DNA of 59,005 bases, from assembly GCA_021731165.1 (NCBI GenBank), contig JAKFXY010000077.1:1-59005 (forward strand), written 5' to 3'. Source of the DNA: Acidobacteriota bacterium (GTDB lineage Bacteria > Acidobacteriota > Vicinamibacteria > Vicinamibacterales > UBA2999). A program made the translations under genes and the position numbers. Shown in pieces: positions 26,262 to 35,078 of the stretch (position 1 is its first letter; each line of letters opens with the position of its first letter). The notes under the pieces are model-generated. The model ran no database searches, was not told the DNA's origin, and saw nothing but the letters and a program-made list of their open reading frames with translations.

Positions 26262-27599
26262 TCAGTGAAATGACTCAAGAAAACTGGCGATCAAGCTGTT
26301 GAAAACAGGGTCGACCTTCCGCATCTCCTCGACCTTCTTGATCGAGTGAATCACGGTCGAATGATGCTTTCCGCCGAAACGCCTCCCGATTTCCGGCAGG
26401 GAGGCATGTGTGAGCGTCTTGCAGAGGTACATGGCGATCTGTCGTGGCATCGTTACCGATTTGGAGTTATTGCGCGACTTCAACTCGGCAATTTTCAGCT
26501 GGTAGTACTCCGAGACGAACTTTTGAATTGTCTCGACCGTTACGGCTCTTTCGTCCTGGTCAATGACATTCTTCAGGACTTGATGAGCGAGCTCGAGAGA
26601 GATCTCGCGGCCGGTCAATGAGGCGTACGCGATCAGCCGGATCAGCGATCCCTCGAGTTCACGAACGTTCGACTTGATACGGCCGGCAATATACAAAGCG
26701 ACCGCGTCCGGCAGAGGGAGGGCCTCCGCTTCGGCTTTGCGCTTCAAGATTGCAACCCGCGTCTCGATATCAGGGGGTTGGATGTCGGCGATCAACCCCC
26801 ACTCAAACCGCGACCGCAAACGTTCCTCGAGCGCCGGGATTTCATGGGGCGGTCGATCGCTGCTAATGACAATCTGCTTCTGGGCGTCATGCAGCGCGTT
26901 AAAGGTGTGAAAGAACTCCGTCTGCGTGCCGTCCTTGCCGGAAACGAACTGGATGTCATCGACCAGAAGTACGTCAACACTCCGGTATCGCTCGCGGAAG
27001 TCAAGTATCCGATCGTACCGAAGGGCGTTGATCATCTCGTTCATGAATCGCTCAGACGAGATATAGGTGAGCCTCAGACCTGCGCCATGCTGCAGCACGT
27101 GCTGTCCGACCGCATGCATCAGATGGGTCTTACCCAGACCGACCCCGCCGTAGATGAAGAGAGGATTGTAGGAACGGGAGGGCGCTTCGGCCACGGCGCG
27201 GCACGCGGCGTGTGCGAACTGGTTGGATGACCCCACGATGAAGGTATCGAACGTGTAACGTGGATTCAGGCCTCCGGCGCTGCTCGGGGATTCGCCTTGA
27301 GGCAGGTTCTCCTGTTGTAAGGGAGGCGGTTCGACAGCCGCTGCGAGCAATGGGGTTGAGCCGTCCGCGAGGAATACCAGGGACGCGTCAGGGCGCCTCA
27401 CCTCTGCCAAGGCTTCGGCGAGCACGAGTGAGTAGTGTTTGGTGAGCCAGTCCTTGAATAGCGCATTCGGGACCCGGACGGTGATGGCGGCACCGGTATC
27501 GGCCACGAACGAGGTTGGCTTGAACCAAGTGTAGTAACTGTGCCGGTTAACCTTCGTTTCGATCCGGGTGAGGATCTGCTCCCAGATGCTGGCGTCCAT
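26262..27599 (-). CDS. dnaA: Chromosomal replication initiator protein DnaA
   Basis: The 445-residue initiator (start ATG at 27599, MDASIWEQILTRIETK, domain I) has a Pro/Gln linker, AAA+ domain with Walker A GGVGLGKTHLMHA and Walker B VLLVDDIQF, and the C-terminal DNA-binding domain with the signature GGKHHSTVIHSIKKVE. It binds DnaA boxes and melts oriC. An open frame extends 69 codons upstream to 27806, but that part contains DnaA-box-like repeats and lacks domain I features, so the later ATG is chosen. No Shine-Dalgarno precedes it. Confidence 0.97.
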   Translation of the reverse strand: MDASIWEQILTRIETKVNRHSYYTWFKPTSFVADTGAAITVRVPNALFKDWLTKHYSLVLAEALAEVRRPDASLVFLADGSTPLLAAAVEPPPLQQENLPQGESPSSAGGLNPRYTFDTFIVGSSNQFAHAACRAVAEAPSRSYNPLFIYGGVGLGKTHLMHAVGQHVLQHGAGLRLTYISSERFMNEMINALRYDRILDFRERYRSVDVLLVDDIQFVSGKDGTQTEFFHTFNALHDAQKQIVISSDRPPHEIPALEERLRSRFEWGLIADIQPPDIETRVAILKRKAEAEALPLPDAVALYIAGRIKSNVRELEGSLIRLIAYASLTGREISLELAHQVLKNVIDQDERAVTVETIQKFVSEYYQLKIAELKSRNNSKSVTMPRQIAMYLCKTLTHASLPEIGRRFGGKHHSTVIHSIKKVEEMRKVDPVFNSLIASFLESFH

Positions 27600-27657
27600 G
27601 CGATAAAACCAGAAAATCGAAGGAAATCGCCGCCTGTCCCGGAGATCGGGGGTCCCG

Positions 27658-27688
27658 TTTTCCACAGTGTTTTCCACAGTTGTGGAAA
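27658..27688. promoter_or_regulatory. DnaA-box-like cluster upstream of dnaA
   Basis: Three TTTTCCACA-type 9-mers lie within 31 bp: 27658-27666, 27670-27678, and inverted at 27680-27688 (TTGTGGAAA). They match TTATCCACA except for one or two positions. Their place about 60 bp before dnaA suggests autoregulation or a second origin element. Confidence 0.6.
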
Positions 27689-27799
27689 TCTTGGGGAAGG
27701 AACCGAATAGCGGTTCAGCCTGACCAGATCCGCGACCGACAGACGGACTCGGGACTGTACCACATGGGACCAGCCTCCAGGTGCTCGCTAGCGAGTTCG

Positions 27800-27829
27800 T
27801 TGACACGATTTGAACCGCACGACTAGTAT
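27800..27829 (+). promoter_or_regulatory. Strong sigma-70 promoter for rpmH operon
   Basis: TTGACA (27800-27805) and TAGTAT (27824-27829) are 18 bp apart. A perfect 5-bp inverted repeat ACTAG/CTAGT (27822-27826 and 27832-27836) overlaps the -10 and could be an operator. The leader to rpmH would be about 70 bases; the rest of the 27600-27904 gap contains only the DnaA-box-like cluster. Confidence 0.75.
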
Positions 27830-27904
27830 TGCTAGTTCAGCCGCTCGCGTCGGCGATCATTATTCAGCAGGACTGCCCGTGGACCGGGCCGATACCAGGA
27901 CAGC

Positions 27905-28069
27905 ATGGCGAGATCGAAAAAGGGGAAGCGAACATTTCAGCCGAACACCCGCCGTCGCGCCAAAACTCACGGGTTCCGCGTTCGGATGGCGACCAAGAAT
28001 GGGCGAATCGTGCTCAAGCGGCGGCGCGCCAAGGGGCGTAAGCGCTTGACGGTCGCTGACGAGGGCTGA
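27905..28069 (+). CDS. rpmH: 50S ribosomal protein L34
   Basis: A 54-residue, very basic protein: [20 protein letters not shown] followed by THGFRVRM, the L34 signature, and an Arg/Lys-rich middle. L34 sits in the large subunit near the 23S rRNA 5' domains. AGGA lies 4 bases before the ATG. The rpmH-rnpA-yidD-yidC order is the usual one beside bacterial origins. The C-terminus carries a few extra residues (TVADEG) compared with typical L34 of 44-50. Confidence 0.97.
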   Translation: MARSKKGKRTFQPNTRRRAKTHGFRVRMATKNGRIVLKRRRAKGRKRLTVADEG

Positions 28070-28101
28070 AAGTAGAGCTGTTCAGGTCTGGTAAGCCGAC
28101 C

Positions 28102-28506
28102 ATGGCGGGACAGGGACTGGCGGCGCGGGATAGGGTTCGACGCCGCCCAGAGTTTGAACGGGCATACGGCAGTGGAGTACGAATTCAGGGGCGGTTCATG
28201 ACCCTGTTCGTGCTGCCCAACGGCGGCTCCATCCCTCGCCTCGGAGTGGCGGCGACGAGGAAGATGGGCTCGGCGGTCGAACGCAATCGCGCCAAGCGCT
28301 TGGCGCGCGAGCTGTTCAGGCGCCAGAAGCTGGCGGTCGCCCTTGACGTAATCATCGTGCCGCGCCGGGAAATGCTCGATGCACCCTTCGCCACCCTCAA
28401 GACTGACTACAACGACGCCCTCAATCGACGCCACCACGCACGCCCGGCCCCGAGCCGGAGGCCAGCCGGGAATCGCGGCCGTTCTGGCACTGCTAAGAGC
28501 GTATAA
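28102..28506 (+). CDS. rnpA: Ribonuclease P protein component
   Basis: The 134-residue partner of the RNase P RNA in tRNA 5' maturation. It contains RRRPEFERAYGSG near the N-terminus and the signature KMGSAVERNRAKRLARELFR (RNR motif), and is strongly basic. The C-terminal 25 residues (HHARPAPSRRPAGNRGR...) go beyond the folded domain and overlap the yidD frame. Confidence 0.95.
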   Translation: MAGQGLAARDRVRRRPEFERAYGSGVRIQGRFMTLFVLPNGGSIPRLGVAATRKMGSAVERNRAKRLARELFRRQKLAVALDVIIVPRREMLDAPFATLKTDYNDALNRRHHARPAPSRRPAGNRGRSGTAKSV

Positions 28507-28684
28507 GATCATTATTTCTCCATTATTTACAGGTTCTTGTCGGTTTCACCCGTCCTGTTCGGATTACATGGGTGAAGCCGTTCGCCTGCACGGAGCCATC
28601 AAAGGTGTCTGGCTTGGGTTGCGCCGTTTGGCGCGCTGCCAACCGCTAGGCAACCACGGGTTCGATCCCGTCCCTCGCAGCTAG
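28379..28684 (+). CDS. yidD: Membrane protein insertion efficiency factor YidD
   Basis: The conserved core ALLRAYKIIISPLFTGSCRF followed by HPSCSDYMGEAVRLHGAIKG and CQPLGNHGFDPVP identifies YidD, a small peripheral membrane factor aiding YidC-dependent insertion. The core needs about 65 residues, but the only in-frame ATG is at 28379; no GTG or TTG lies between it and the core. The gene therefore either overlaps rnpA by 128 bases, giving an N-terminal extension of about 35 residues, or starts at a rarer codon (for example ATC near 28469). Confidence 0.88.
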   Translation: MHPSPPSRLTTTTPSIDATTHARPRAGGQPGIAAVLALLRAYKIIISPLFTGSCRFHPSCSDYMGEAVRLHGAIKGVWLGLRRLARCQPLGNHGFDPVPRS

Positions 28685-28693
28685 TCGGAGTCC

Positions 28694-30445
28694 ATGGAAC
28701 GCAGGGTTCTCATTGCCGTGTTCTTGTCGTTTCTGGTGCTGTACGGTTACCAGGCACTCTTCGTCCCGCCAGTCCCACCGGCGTCCCAAACGTCAGCCAC
28801 TTCAACTAGGCAGGAAAGTCGAGCCCAGGAGTCGGCTGCCGTTCTATCAACCGATCCCACCGCATCAACGACAGAGATTGCGGCCGAACCGCCTCTTGTC
28901 AAAGGCGACCTTACCGAGCGAGAGATAGTGGTCGAAACGGCCACCGTCCAGGCGGTATTGAGCAATCGAGGCGGGCGCGTGGTGCACTGGCGGTTGAAGA
29001 AGCATCTCGACGACCGCGGTCAACCGGTTGATCTCGTTCCCTCGGACGTGCCGCAGGATCAGCCGTCACCGTTTTCGCTGCGCGTTGAGGACGAAGGTGT
29101 CACGCGCCGGCTGAATTCTTCGCTCTACAGCGCCACAGGCGACACAAACGGGCGCCTGGACGCTACCGCGAATCCAGCAACGCTCGTATTCGAGATGCAG
29201 GATGCAGTGGGCGTACGAGCGCGCAAGGAATTCCGTTTCGAACCCAGCGACTACGTAGTGGCCTTCAGTGTGACTGTCGTTCAGGGCGATGAAGCGCTCA
29301 ATCCTGTCGTGTTGTGGGGGCCAGGGCTGGGCGACATCGGCTCCACCGCTGCAGGCGGCAGTTTCTTCACCGGCAACTACGTTCAACCGCCGCAAGCGAT
29401 TTTCTACAAGGACAACGAGGTGACCCGTGTGTCGGCGGGCAGCCTCGCGGAACAGCCGCTACAGGAGGGCCAGTTCCGATTCGTGGGGATCGACGATCAC
29501 TATTTCCTGGCTGCGGCGCTCGCCCCAGGCCAGGCACGTGTCGAACTCCGGGAGCTGACGCTCCCCGGGGCGGGCGAGACACAGCGGCAGCTGGTTACCC
29601 AGACGTTTCGATTCGCCAAGCCACCACAGAACGTCCGCTTCTTCTTGGGGCCGAAACAGTTCGATCTTCTCAAGTCGATTGACGGTGAATTGGTGCGGGC
29701 CATCAACTTCGGGATGTTCGCCTGGCTCGTGCTGCCGCTGCTGAGCGTATTGAAGTGGCTGTACGCGTACGTGGGCAACTACGGCACGGCGATTATCCTG
29801 CTGACGATCCTCATCAACATCGTCATCTTCCCGTTGCGCCACAAAAGCGTCGTGTCGATGCGGAAGATGCAGATGCTCCAGCCGCAGCTCAAGGCGATCC
29901 AGGATCGGTACGCGGGGCTGAAAGTCACGGACCCCGCGAAGCAGAAGATGAACACGGAGGTGATGAACCTCTATCGTGAGAAAGGCGTAAACCCGGCAAG
30001 CGGCTGCGTACCGATGCTGTTGACGATGCCGGTGCTGTTCGCTTTCTACTCGCTGCTGTCGCAGGCAATTGAATTACGGGGGGCGCCGTTCGGTTTCTGG
30101 ATCCACGACCTGTCGCAGAAGGATCCGTTCTACGTCACGCCCTTGTTGATGGGAGCGTCGATGTTCTGGCAGCAGCGAATCACTCCCACGACCATGGATC
30201 CGGCCCAGGCAAAGATGATGATGTTCATGCCGGTAGTGTTCACGGCGATGTTCATCAATTTTCCGAGCGGCCTGGCTATCTACTACTTCACGAGCAACCT
30301 CTGGACGATCGGGCAGCAGTACTTCACCAACTGGCTGATTGGCCCACCGGCCGCACAGGCGATTCGACCACCGGCGGAGAAACGGCTAAAGAGTGCGGGA
30401 GCAGGCCGTACGCCCGGTGCCGAACCCAAGGCTGAGAACCCATGA
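28694..30445 (+). CDS. yidC: Membrane protein insertase YidC
   Basis: A 583-residue Gram-negative-type insertase. It has an N-terminal anchor (MERRVLIAVFLSFLVLYGYQ), a linker rich in Thr/Ser/Ala, the large periplasmic beta-sandwich domain (about 75-330), and the C-terminal Oxa1 core with about five helices (VGNYGTAIILLTILINIVIF onward, SGCVPMLLTMPVLFAFYSLL). It inserts proteins into the inner membrane with or without Sec. GGAG precedes the ATG by 5 bases. Its end overlaps jag by 4 bases. Confidence 0.97.
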   Translation: MERRVLIAVFLSFLVLYGYQALFVPPVPPASQTSATSTRQESRAQESAAVLSTDPTASTTEIAAEPPLVKGDLTEREIVVETATVQAVLSNRGGRVVHWRLKKHLDDRGQPVDLVPSDVPQDQPSPFSLRVEDEGVTRRLNSSLYSATGDTNGRLDATANPATLVFEMQDAVGVRARKEFRFEPSDYVVAFSVTVVQGDEALNPVVLWGPGLGDIGSTAAGGSFFTGNYVQPPQAIFYKDNEVTRVSAGSLAEQPLQEGQFRFVGIDDHYFLAAALAPGQARVELRELTLPGAGETQRQLVTQTFRFAKPPQNVRFFLGPKQFDLLKSIDGELVRAINFGMFAWLVLPLLSVLKWLYAYVGNYGTAIILLTILINIVIFPLRHKSVVSMRKMQMLQPQLKAIQDRYAGLKVTDPAKQKMNTEVMNLYREKGVNPASGCVPMLLTMPVLFAFYSLLSQAIELRGAPFGFWIHDLSQKDPFYVTPLLMGASMFWQQRITPTTMDPAQAKMMMFMPVVFTAMFINFPSGLAIYYFTSNLWTIGQQYFTNWLIGPPAAQAIRPPAEKRLKSAGAGRTPGAEPKAENP

Positions 30446-30897
30446 ACGATACGCTCACGAATCAGATCACAGAGTTCGTCCAGAACGTTGCGAGAGCGAT
30501 GGGTGCCTCGCTCACGGTGGCAGTTGAAGAGACTCCAGAGGGCACCCATATCAATCTCCAGGGAGAAGATGGCGGCGTCCTCGTCCGCCGGAGCGGGGAA
30601 GGACTTCAAGCGCTGCAGCACATCGTGGCCACCGCCTTCCGGCGCCAGCTTGGCGACGACAACCGCATCGTTATTGACTGCAACGGTTTCAGAAAAGACA
30701 AGGACGCCGAGTTGCGACAGATGGCGCGCTACATGGCGGAGAAAGCGCGCAGCACGGGCGCGTCCCAGGAGATGGGCCCACTCAATCCGTACGAGCGCCG
30801 CATCGTGCACATGGCGATAGCGGAGGATCCGGCGGCGACATCGGAAAGCATCGGCGATGCCTTCATGAAGACCGTTATCATCAGCGCCAAAAAATAG
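30442..30897 (+). CDS. jag: Jag/KhpB-like RNA-binding protein (KH and R3H domains)
   Basis: The 151-residue protein has a KH-like domain (VRRSGEGLQALQHIVATAF, about 55-75) and an R3H domain (NPYERRIVHMAIAEDP, about 110-130). Jag/KhpB proteins bind RNA and are linked with YidC and cell-envelope control. The usual N-terminal Jag-N domain is missing, so this is the short form. The start overlaps the yidC stop (ATGA), indicating co-translation. Confidence 0.9.
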   Translation: MNDTLTNQITEFVQNVARAMGASLTVAVEETPEGTHINLQGEDGGVLVRRSGEGLQALQHIVATAFRRQLGDDNRIVIDCNGFRKDKDAELRQMARYMAEKARSTGASQEMGPLNPYERRIVHMAIAEDPAATSESIGDAFMKTVIISAKK

Positions 30898-30903
30898 TTG
30901 GTC

Positions 30904-30951
30904 GATGGTGGGCGGTGGGTCGCGGTGGCCTGCCACCACCCACAATCCATC
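30904..30951 (+). promoter_or_regulatory. Long imperfect hairpin between jag and mnmE
   Basis: GTGGGT (30915-30920) pairs with ACCCAC (30938-30943) and GGTGGC (30924-30929) with GCCACC (30932-30937), with a CGC bulge; GATGG (30904-30908) pairs with CCATC (30947-30951) outside. The structure ends 4 bases before the mnmE ATG. It could hide the ribosome site or act as an attenuator; it lacks a T-run. Confidence 0.6.
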
Positions 30952-30955
30952 ATCC

Positions 30956-32341
30956 ATGTTTGCCACAGACGACGCTATCGTGGCGATTGCGACCCCCCAG
31001 GGACGTGGCGGGATTGGTGTCGTGCGCGTCAGCGGCGCGTCAGCGTTGAGCATCGCCGCGTCCATTCTCGAAAGCGATGGGCCGCTCCAACCGCGCCATG
31101 CCACCTTCACGCGCTTGCGTGCGGGAACACGCACGGTCCTCGATGAAGTCGTTGCAACGTTCTTCCAGGCGCCGCATTCATATACAGGCCAGGATGTCGT
31201 TGAGATCAGCGCCCACGGCAGTCCGGTCGTTCTGAACGACCTCGTGCATCGTGCTCTTGATGCTGGAGCACGTCTGGCTGAGCCAGGAGAGTTCACTTTC
31301 CGGGCGTACCTCAACGGCAAGCGCGACCTGGTCCAGGCGGAGGCGGTCGCGGACCTGATCGACGCTGCCACTCCACTCCAGGCGCGGGTGGCCTTCGATC
31401 AGCTCGAGGGCACGCTGACACGGCGCATTGGCGAGATCGACGCGGATCTGTTCGATCTGACCGCGCGCCTCGAGGCTTCGCTTGACTTCCCCGACGAGGG
31501 TTATCACTTCATTGACCCTGAGGAAACCGCCAACCGAATTAGTGCTGTGATTAAGGCCTTCGACCGTCTCTTGGTGGATGCGTCTAGAGGACGGATGATT
31601 CGTGAAGGGGCGACGGTCGTTATTTCAGGTCGGACAAACGTAGGTAAGTCTAGCATTTTCAATGCGTTATCAGGAACATGCCGAGCAATCGTCACCGATA
31701 TTCACGGGACCACGCGGGACTTGGTAACCGAGACGATAGACATCGGCGGCTTGGCCGTAACGCTGGTTGATACGGCTGGCTCACGGGAGACAGCGGATAT
31801 CGTCGAGCGTGAAGGGGTTGTTCGCGCAGCGCGCGCAAGACAAGTCGCAGCCCTCGTGTTAATCGTCCTCGATGGTAGCGATCCCTTCGTCTACGACGAC
31901 GACCGGACGCTACTCGCGGAGACAGCTGGACAGCTGCGGCTTGTTGTCTTCAACAAGTGCGACCTTGAATGCCCACAGAGTGGAACGTTTGTCGATGTGC
32001 CCTCGGGGCACCGCGTCGACAGCGATGAGCTAGTCAGAGTCTCCGCGAAGACCCTCGACGGGATCGACCGCCTTCGCCACTCAGTCGTGCAGGCGCTCTC
32101 CGGCGGTGAACTTCTACGCGACACGGCATCGATGTCGAACACCCGTCACATCCGTCTCGTTGAGTTCGCTCGCGGTCATCTGGTCGCTGCACATGCGGCG
32201 GTGGCGTCTGGAGCGGCACCCGAGGAGTTTGTCCTCACAGATCTCCAATCAGCACGTTCACGGCTAGACGAGATAGTTGGCGTTCGCACGACCGAGGATG
32301 TGTTGAGACATATCTTCGAGCGGTTCTGCATCGGAAAGTAA
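30956..32341 (+). CDS. mnmE: tRNA modification GTPase MnmE
   Basis: The 461-residue GTPase forms the MnmEG complex that modifies uridine 34 of certain tRNAs. It starts [27 protein letters not shown], the typical N-terminal folate-binding domain. The G domain has [14 protein letters not shown] (P-loop), DTAGSRET and NKCD, and the C-terminal end is CIGK with its catalytic Cys. An upstream in-frame ATG (30905) lies inside a hairpin and would add residues unlike MnmE. Third codon positions look richer in A/T than in yidC or parA. Confidence 0.96.
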   Translation: MFATDDAIVAIATPQGRGGIGVVRVSGASALSIAASILESDGPLQPRHATFTRLRAGTRTVLDEVVATFFQAPHSYTGQDVVEISAHGSPVVLNDLVHRALDAGARLAEPGEFTFRAYLNGKRDLVQAEAVADLIDAATPLQARVAFDQLEGTLTRRIGEIDADLFDLTARLEASLDFPDEGYHFIDPEETANRISAVIKAFDRLLVDASRGRMIREGATVVISGRTNVGKSSIFNALSGTCRAIVTDIHGTTRDLVTETIDIGGLAVTLVDTAGSRETADIVEREGVVRAARARQVAALVLIVLDGSDPFVYDDDRTLLAETAGQLRLVVFNKCDLECPQSGTFVDVPSGHRVDSDELVRVSAKTLDGIDRLRHSVVQALSGGELLRDTASMSNTRHIRLVEFARGHLVAAHAAVASGAAPEEFVLTDLQSARSRLDEIVGVRTTEDVLRHIFERFCIGK

Positions 32342-32354
32342 CGGGACGGAGCAG

Positions 32355-34214
32355 GTGAACTTTGACGTGATCGTGGTTGGAGCCGGGCACGCTGGCGTTG
32401 AAGCTGCGTACGCCGCAGCGCGCCTCGGGTGCAGCGTGGGCCTTTGTACGCTCTCACGCGGCACAGTCGCCCACATGCCGTGCAATCCCGCAGTGGGGGG
32501 CACGGCGAAGGGGCATCTTGTCCGAGAAATTGATGCGCTCGGCGGACTGATGGGTCGCGCGATTGACGCGACCGGCCTGCAGTTCAAGCTGCTCAATCGA
32601 TCTCGTGGGCCGGCGGTTTGGTCGCCACGCGCGCAGGCCGACAAGCAACGATATGCGACGTGGGTAACCAACGCACTCGAGCGCGAACCCAACATCACTT
32701 GGATTTTTGGAAGGGCCGGGCGCGTCCTCGCATCGCATGGAAGGGTTGAAGGGCTCGCCATGGAGGACGGCGACAGCCACGCCTGCAGCGCGCTCATCGT
32801 CACGACGGGCACATTTCTCAATGGCTTGATTCACGTAGGGCTAGAGCAGCGCCCCGCTGGCCGCCACGGAGAACCGCCCTCGCGGGATCTCGCCGAATCC
32901 ATTCGGGCCTTCGGTTTCCAAGGGGGCCGTCTCAAGACCGGCACCCCTCCTCGACTGGATCGGCGAAGTATCGACTTCGATGCGAGGGTTGGCGACGAAA
33001 GTTGGACGGTGGAACCTGGCGACCCGGTACCGGTACCGTTCTCGTTTGCGACGACCGTTCCACTTCGCAATCGAATGCACTGCTGGCTTCTTTACACCAA
33101 CGAGCGCGTACGCGATCTGGTGCGGAGCAACATCGACCGCAGTCCGCTCTACAACGGACAGATTCGAGGCATCGGTCCACGTTATTGCCCGTCACTCGAA
33201 GACAAGATCATGCGCTTCCCGGAGAGGGAGCGCCATCAAGTCTATCTAGAACCCGAAGGGCTCGACGTGAACGAGATTTACGTCAATGGGCTTTCTATGT
33301 CTCTGCCTCGTGACATCCAGGAAACGCTCGTGCGGGCACTTCCTGGTCTTGAAGACGCGCACATGCTAAGGCCGGGTTATGCCGTTGAGTACGACTTCGT
33401 TCAACCGACTGAGCTTCGTTCCTCGCTCGAGACCCATCGTGTTGAAGGGCTGTTTTTCGCTGGGCAGATCAACGGTACGTCCGGCTACGAGGAAGCTGCT
33501 GCCCAGGGGATTGTCGCGGGTCTAAACGGCGCCAAACGCGCCCGACGTGAGCTGCCGATTATCTTTCGTCGCGACGAGGCATACATCGGGGTCCTCGTGG
33601 ATGACCTCGTCACACGCGGATGTCTGGAGCCGTATCGCATGTTCACATCTCGAGCGGAGCACAGGTTACTTCTACGGATCGACAATGCAGACCTGCGTCT
33701 CACGCCACTTGGCCGCCAAGCAGGCCTTGTGGACGATGAGCAATGGACCAGGTTTGAGGCTAGGCGCGATCGTTACGACCGAAATCTCGCGATGCTGTCG
33801 AAAGCACTTATCAGGAGCGCTTCCGGCGCTCGGATCCCGGCTGCGCAACTATTGCGTCAGCCAGGTGTCCGTCTTGATGCACTTGCGGAAGATCATCGCG
33901 TTGACTTGGCATTCGATCTCTGTTCGCGTGAATTGGATCTTTCCAGTGTCGAGACGGTGGTGAAGTACGAGGGGTATCTGAAGCGGGAAGTAGCGCTTGT
34001 CGAACGGACGCGGAAGGAGGGTGGGCGCAGGATTCCTCATGATTTTCAGTATTTTGGTGTACCAGGACTCTCGCACGAAGTCGTTGATCGGCTATCTCAC
34101 GTTCGCCCAGAAACGCTCGGACAGGCGGCACGTATCCCAGGCATGACACCGGCTGCTCTCGCTGTGCTTGGCGCTCACGTGGGCCGGACACCGCCCGCTG
34201 CGATGCTTCCGTGA
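32355..34214 (+). CDS. mnmG: tRNA uridine-5-carboxymethylaminomethyl modification enzyme MnmG
   Basis: The FAD-binding partner of MnmE, 619 residues. The N-terminus [20 protein letters not shown] is the dinucleotide-binding fold, and [20 protein letters not shown] is a family signature. Also visible are [23 protein letters not shown] and the C-terminal tRNA-binding helices. The GTG start at 32355 has GGAG 6 bases upstream. It is 13 bp after mnmE and overlaps rsmG by 4 bases. Confidence 0.97.
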   Translation: MNFDVIVVGAGHAGVEAAYAAARLGCSVGLCTLSRGTVAHMPCNPAVGGTAKGHLVREIDALGGLMGRAIDATGLQFKLLNRSRGPAVWSPRAQADKQRYATWVTNALEREPNITWIFGRAGRVLASHGRVEGLAMEDGDSHACSALIVTTGTFLNGLIHVGLEQRPAGRHGEPPSRDLAESIRAFGFQGGRLKTGTPPRLDRRSIDFDARVGDESWTVEPGDPVPVPFSFATTVPLRNRMHCWLLYTNERVRDLVRSNIDRSPLYNGQIRGIGPRYCPSLEDKIMRFPERERHQVYLEPEGLDVNEIYVNGLSMSLPRDIQETLVRALPGLEDAHMLRPGYAVEYDFVQPTELRSSLETHRVEGLFFAGQINGTSGYEEAAAQGIVAGLNGAKRARRELPIIFRRDEAYIGVLVDDLVTRGCLEPYRMFTSRAEHRLLLRIDNADLRLTPLGRQAGLVDDEQWTRFEARRDRYDRNLAMLSKALIRSASGARIPAAQLLRQPGVRLDALAEDHRVDLAFDLCSRELDLSSVETVVKYEGYLKREVALVERTRKEGGRRIPHDFQYFGVPGLSHEVVDRLSHVRPETLGQAARIPGMTPAALAVLGAHVGRTPPAAMLP

Positions 34215-34870
34215 CAAGCCGCGAGTTTCAGGAACGCTTGCTCAGACGAGCCAAGCGCGCCGGGGTATCCGTGTCTCCAGATGTTTCCGGAAGGCTCGAA
34301 ATCTACTTTCGTCTTCTGGCTTCTTGGAACCTCAAGATCAACCTGACTGGTCTCAGCCTCGCGGAACCGACGCCTGAAGCCTTCGATCGACTCTTGATAG
34401 AGCCTCTCGTGGCTGCTCGCTATATTCCGTCCGCAAGTAAGCGGGTCATGGACATTGGTAGCGGTGGGGGATCACCGGCTATTCCCCTGGCGCTTGCCAC
34501 GCCACATATTGAGCTCCTGATGGTCGAATCAAAGGCGAGGAAGTCGGTGTTTCTTCGGGAGGTCCTGAGAGCCATTGAACTGGATCGAGCCAAAGTGGCG
34601 AGCAACCGATTTGAAGAACTCCTTGGCAGGTCTGACCTTCACGAGGCGCACGATCTCCTGACAATTCGTGCCGTGCGACTGGAGGCAAGGGTTCTGATGT
34701 CGCTCCAGGCGTTTCTCAGACCCGGTGGCGCGATGTTCTTATTCCGAGGGTCGTCCACGGCAGAGCTCACCACGATAACCCCGCCACTTACCTGGGTCGC
34801 GACCCATCCTCTTATAGAATCCCTTCGGAGTCAGCTCGTTGTCCTTGAGAAACGAGTCATAGGACGCTAA
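34211..34870 (+). CDS. rsmG: 16S rRNA (guanine527-N7)-methyltransferase
   Basis: The 219-residue enzyme methylates G527 of 16S rRNA. It has the RsmG opening segment ([13 protein letters not shown]) and the SAM motif [16 protein letters not shown]. The GTG start overlaps the mnmG stop (GTGA), giving the classical mnmG-rsmG pair before parAB. Confidence 0.95.
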   Translation: MTSREFQERLLRRAKRAGVSVSPDVSGRLEIYFRLLASWNLKINLTGLSLAEPTPEAFDRLLIEPLVAARYIPSASKRVMDIGSGGGSPAIPLALATPHIELLMVESKARKSVFLREVLRAIELDRAKVASNRFEELLGRSDLHEAHDLLTIRAVRLEARVLMSLQAFLRPGGAMFLFRGSSTAELTTITPPLTWVATHPLIESLRSQLVVLEKRVIGR

Positions 34871-34927
34871 GTAGAAAATCACGAGGCCCTCTTCGGTCTC
34901 CAGAATAAATCGCAACCGGTCCTGTTT

Positions 34928-34943
34928 CGTTCCACGTGGAACG
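34928..34943. promoter_or_regulatory. parS: parS site 1
   Basis: CGTTCCACGTGGAACG is a perfect 16-bp palindrome and fits the bacterial parS consensus TGTTNCACGTGNAACA except for the outer bases. It lies 130 bp before parA and is the expected CTP-dependent ParB loading site. Confidence 0.85.
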
Positions 34944-34964
34944 ATAGCATTCGCTTAAACTTCG

Positions 34965-34980
34965 TGTTTCACGTGAAACT
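34965..34980. promoter_or_regulatory. parS: parS site 2
   Basis: TGTTTCACGTGAAACT differs from the consensus palindrome TGTTTCACGTGAAACA only in the last base. Its centre is 37 bp from site 1, so the pair could nucleate a ParB complex about 7 kb from the predicted origin. Confidence 0.93.
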
Positions 34981-34986
34981 TCAGTC

Positions 34987-35015
34987 TTGACAGCCTGCAG
35001 ACTGGGTACTAGATT
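34987..35015 (+). promoter_or_regulatory. Predicted parAB promoter
   Basis: TTGACA (34987-34992) and TAGATT (35010-35015) are 17 bp apart, 7 bp behind parS site 2, so ParB loading may influence this promoter. A second TTGACA (35015-35020) has no good -10. Confidence 0.6.
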
Positions 35016-35064
35016 TGACATTGTTTAAGATTTATTGGCGAGCATGTTCTGTAGACAGAAAATA

Positions 35065-35078
35065 TTGGTCATATGACT
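35065..35078. repeat. TTGGTCATATGAC motif over the parA start
   Basis: TTGGTCATATGAC spans 35065-35077, with GTCATATGAC (35068-35077) a perfect palindrome that contains the parA ATG (35073). It belongs to the motif set at 6444, 6477, 13801 and 13918. Confidence 0.6.

Noticed and set aside
27600-27806. 69-codon N-terminal extension of dnaA
   Set aside because: It contains DnaA-box-like repeats and does not resemble DnaA domain I, which starts at ATG 27599.
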